From: Streptomyces sclerotialus
Lineage (GTDB): Bacteria; Actinomycetota; Actinomycetes; Streptomycetales; Streptomycetaceae
Direction: 5' to 3'
DNA: 64,000 nucleotides
NCBI RefSeq assembly: GCF_040907265.1
Contig: NZ_JBFOHP010000002.1
Location: forward strand, 2,504,501 to 2,568,500
Made by a program: the position numbers and the translations under genes
In this document: in pieces, positions 63,356-64,000 of the stretch
Numbering within the stretch: position 1 is the first letter of the stretch
Layout: the number at the start of each line of letters is the position of its first letter
Notes under the pieces: model-generated
The model's database searches: none
What the model was told of the DNA's origin: nothing
Seen by the model: the letters and a program-made list of their open reading frames with translations, nothing else

Positions 63356-63926
63356 ATGCGGCACCTTCCTCCATGAGCTTGTCCATCAGCTGATAGCTGT
63401 GCTCGACGGCCTGGTCTACGTGGTCGAGTACAGCCTCGGCGTGGTCGGGGATGGTTCCGCTGTTGATGGCCATGGTGATCTGGTTGAGGTTGTTGCCGAT
63501 GCGGTTGAGCGCGGTGACGTGCGCCTCGACGGCCTCCACCAGGGGGCGGGCCGGGTCGTCTTCCGGGCTGCCGGTCAGGGTGGTCTGGCCGAGGGCGACG
63601 GCGAGTGCGGCGTCGCCAACGAACCCAGCGAACTTCTGACCGCGCCGCGTAGCCTCCGCGGCGATGATGCGGACCGCAGTGGGAGTGAAGCGGATGGTCT
63701 TGTCCTGGTCGCGCTTCTCGGTGGTGCGCTTGCGGTTCATCAGCGCGGGCAGGGTCGGGGCGTCGGGCTCGCGCCACGAAGGGTGCTCGACAGGCGGCGC
63801 GGTGTCGGCGGGCGGCTCGTCAGGCACCGTGTCGGGAGGAACAGCGTCGGAAGGGACAGCGTTGGGCTCGGCCACCCCCTCCCCTGGCTCGGGCGTCCGC
63901 TGGCGCCCGGCCTCCTCCTCCGCCAC
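63345..63926 (-). CDS. mobC: MobC-like relaxosome protein
   Basis: 193 aa. A Pro/Glu/Asp-rich N-terminal 60 residues is followed by a ribbon-helix-helix-like region (TTEKRDQDKTIRFTPTAVRI) and the diagnostic ALNRIGNNLNQI. It helps the relaxase bind oriT. The frame starts at GTG 63926; an internal ATG at 63740 that removes the disordered lead is possible. It is followed by the relaxase gene with overlap. Confidence 0.85.
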   Translation of the reverse strand: MAEEEAGRQRTPEPGEGVAEPNAVPSDAVPPDTVPDEPPADTAPPVEHPSWREPDAPTLPALMNRKRTTEKRDQDKTIRFTPTAVRIIAAEATRRGQKFAGFVGDAALAVALGQTTLTGSPEDDPARPLVEAVEAHVTALNRIGNNLNQITMAINSGTIPDHAEAVLDHVDQAVEHSYQLMDKLMEEGAAYGA

Positions 63927-63953
63927 ACCAGGGGCGGGGGCAAGCGCGGACGA

Positions 63954-63969
63954 AGCCTCGTTAGAGGCT
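63954..63969 (-). other. Hairpin upstream of mobC, possible part of oriT
   Basis: AGCCTC-GTTA-GAGGCT, 6-bp perfect arms, 28 bp before the mobC start. Many mobilisable elements place oriT here. No nic consensus is recognised and the window ends 31 bp further on. Confidence 0.3.
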
Positions 63970-64000
63970 CGTTCGCTCCAGCTTGCTGCTGTTCGTCGGC

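Overview
The window is very GC-rich, almost every gene shows strong G/C preference at third codon positions, and GTG starts are common. Gene content is that of a Streptomyces chromosome: an actinobacterial bc1-aa3 respiratory supercomplex with diheme QcrC and CtaF, PspA with PspAA, homodimeric pyruvate dehydrogenase AceE, two-lipoyl SucB, and glnA with a GlnR box. The species cannot be named from the sequence alone.

Positions 1-54,700 are core chromosome. In order: the 5' part of trpD; ctaE-qcrC-qcrA-qcrB and ctaC-ctaD-ctaF, both read leftward and both largely coupled by 4-bp ATGA overlaps; a lipoprotein L,D-transpeptidase; a cysteine desulfurase-TusA fusion; an AdoK-like sugar/adenosine kinase; erpA and nadA, which are divergent; an RND exporter and a NarL-type two-component pair; pspAA-pspA; a cobalamin nucleotide-loop cluster (cobU, cobT, cobS) with a small methyltransferase and a rhomboid-like protein among them; pepA; lpd-sucB; a GntR regulator and aceE; WYL, SDR, GNAT and epimerase genes; an FAD oxidoreductase; a TPR-type HTH regulator; lipB-lipA; and glnA. 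The lipoate genes sit close to two lipoylated-complex loci (sucB/lpd and aceE), and the iron-sulfur and sulfur-transfer genes (desulfurase fusion, erpA) lie near nadA and lipA, whose products need Fe-S clusters. Most transcription units end in strong GC-rich hairpins, several of them perfect palindromes.

Positions 55,000-64,000 look like the start of a mobile or accessory island placed just after glnA and its terminator. It holds a stand-alone PD-(D/E)XK nuclease-like gene, then an XRE/TPR regulator-NUDIX pair facing a tight four-gene unit: an unrecognised 249-aa protein, an APH-like kinase with an altered catalytic loop, a class I SAM methyltransferase, and a HAD protein of the type linked to RNA repair that carries a rare TTA leucine codon at residue 6. 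A MobC-relaxase pair and a small hairpin that could be part of oriT follow at the right edge. No integrase, att repeat or tRNA gene is visible, so the island boundaries are not fixed.

The strongest leads are: (1) the XRE-NUDIX / unknown-kinase-methyltransferase-HAD cassette as a possible undescribed modification, repair or defence system; (2) a perfect 17-bp palindrome over the aceE promoter, next to a GntR regulator; (3) twin palindromes around the nadA -10 box; (4) a palindrome pair between lipB and lipA; (5) a long Pro/Leu/Gly/Arg repeat insert in an FAD oxidoreductase; (6) a 14-bp tandem repeat that carries a stop codon through all three frames after a DUF4240 gene.
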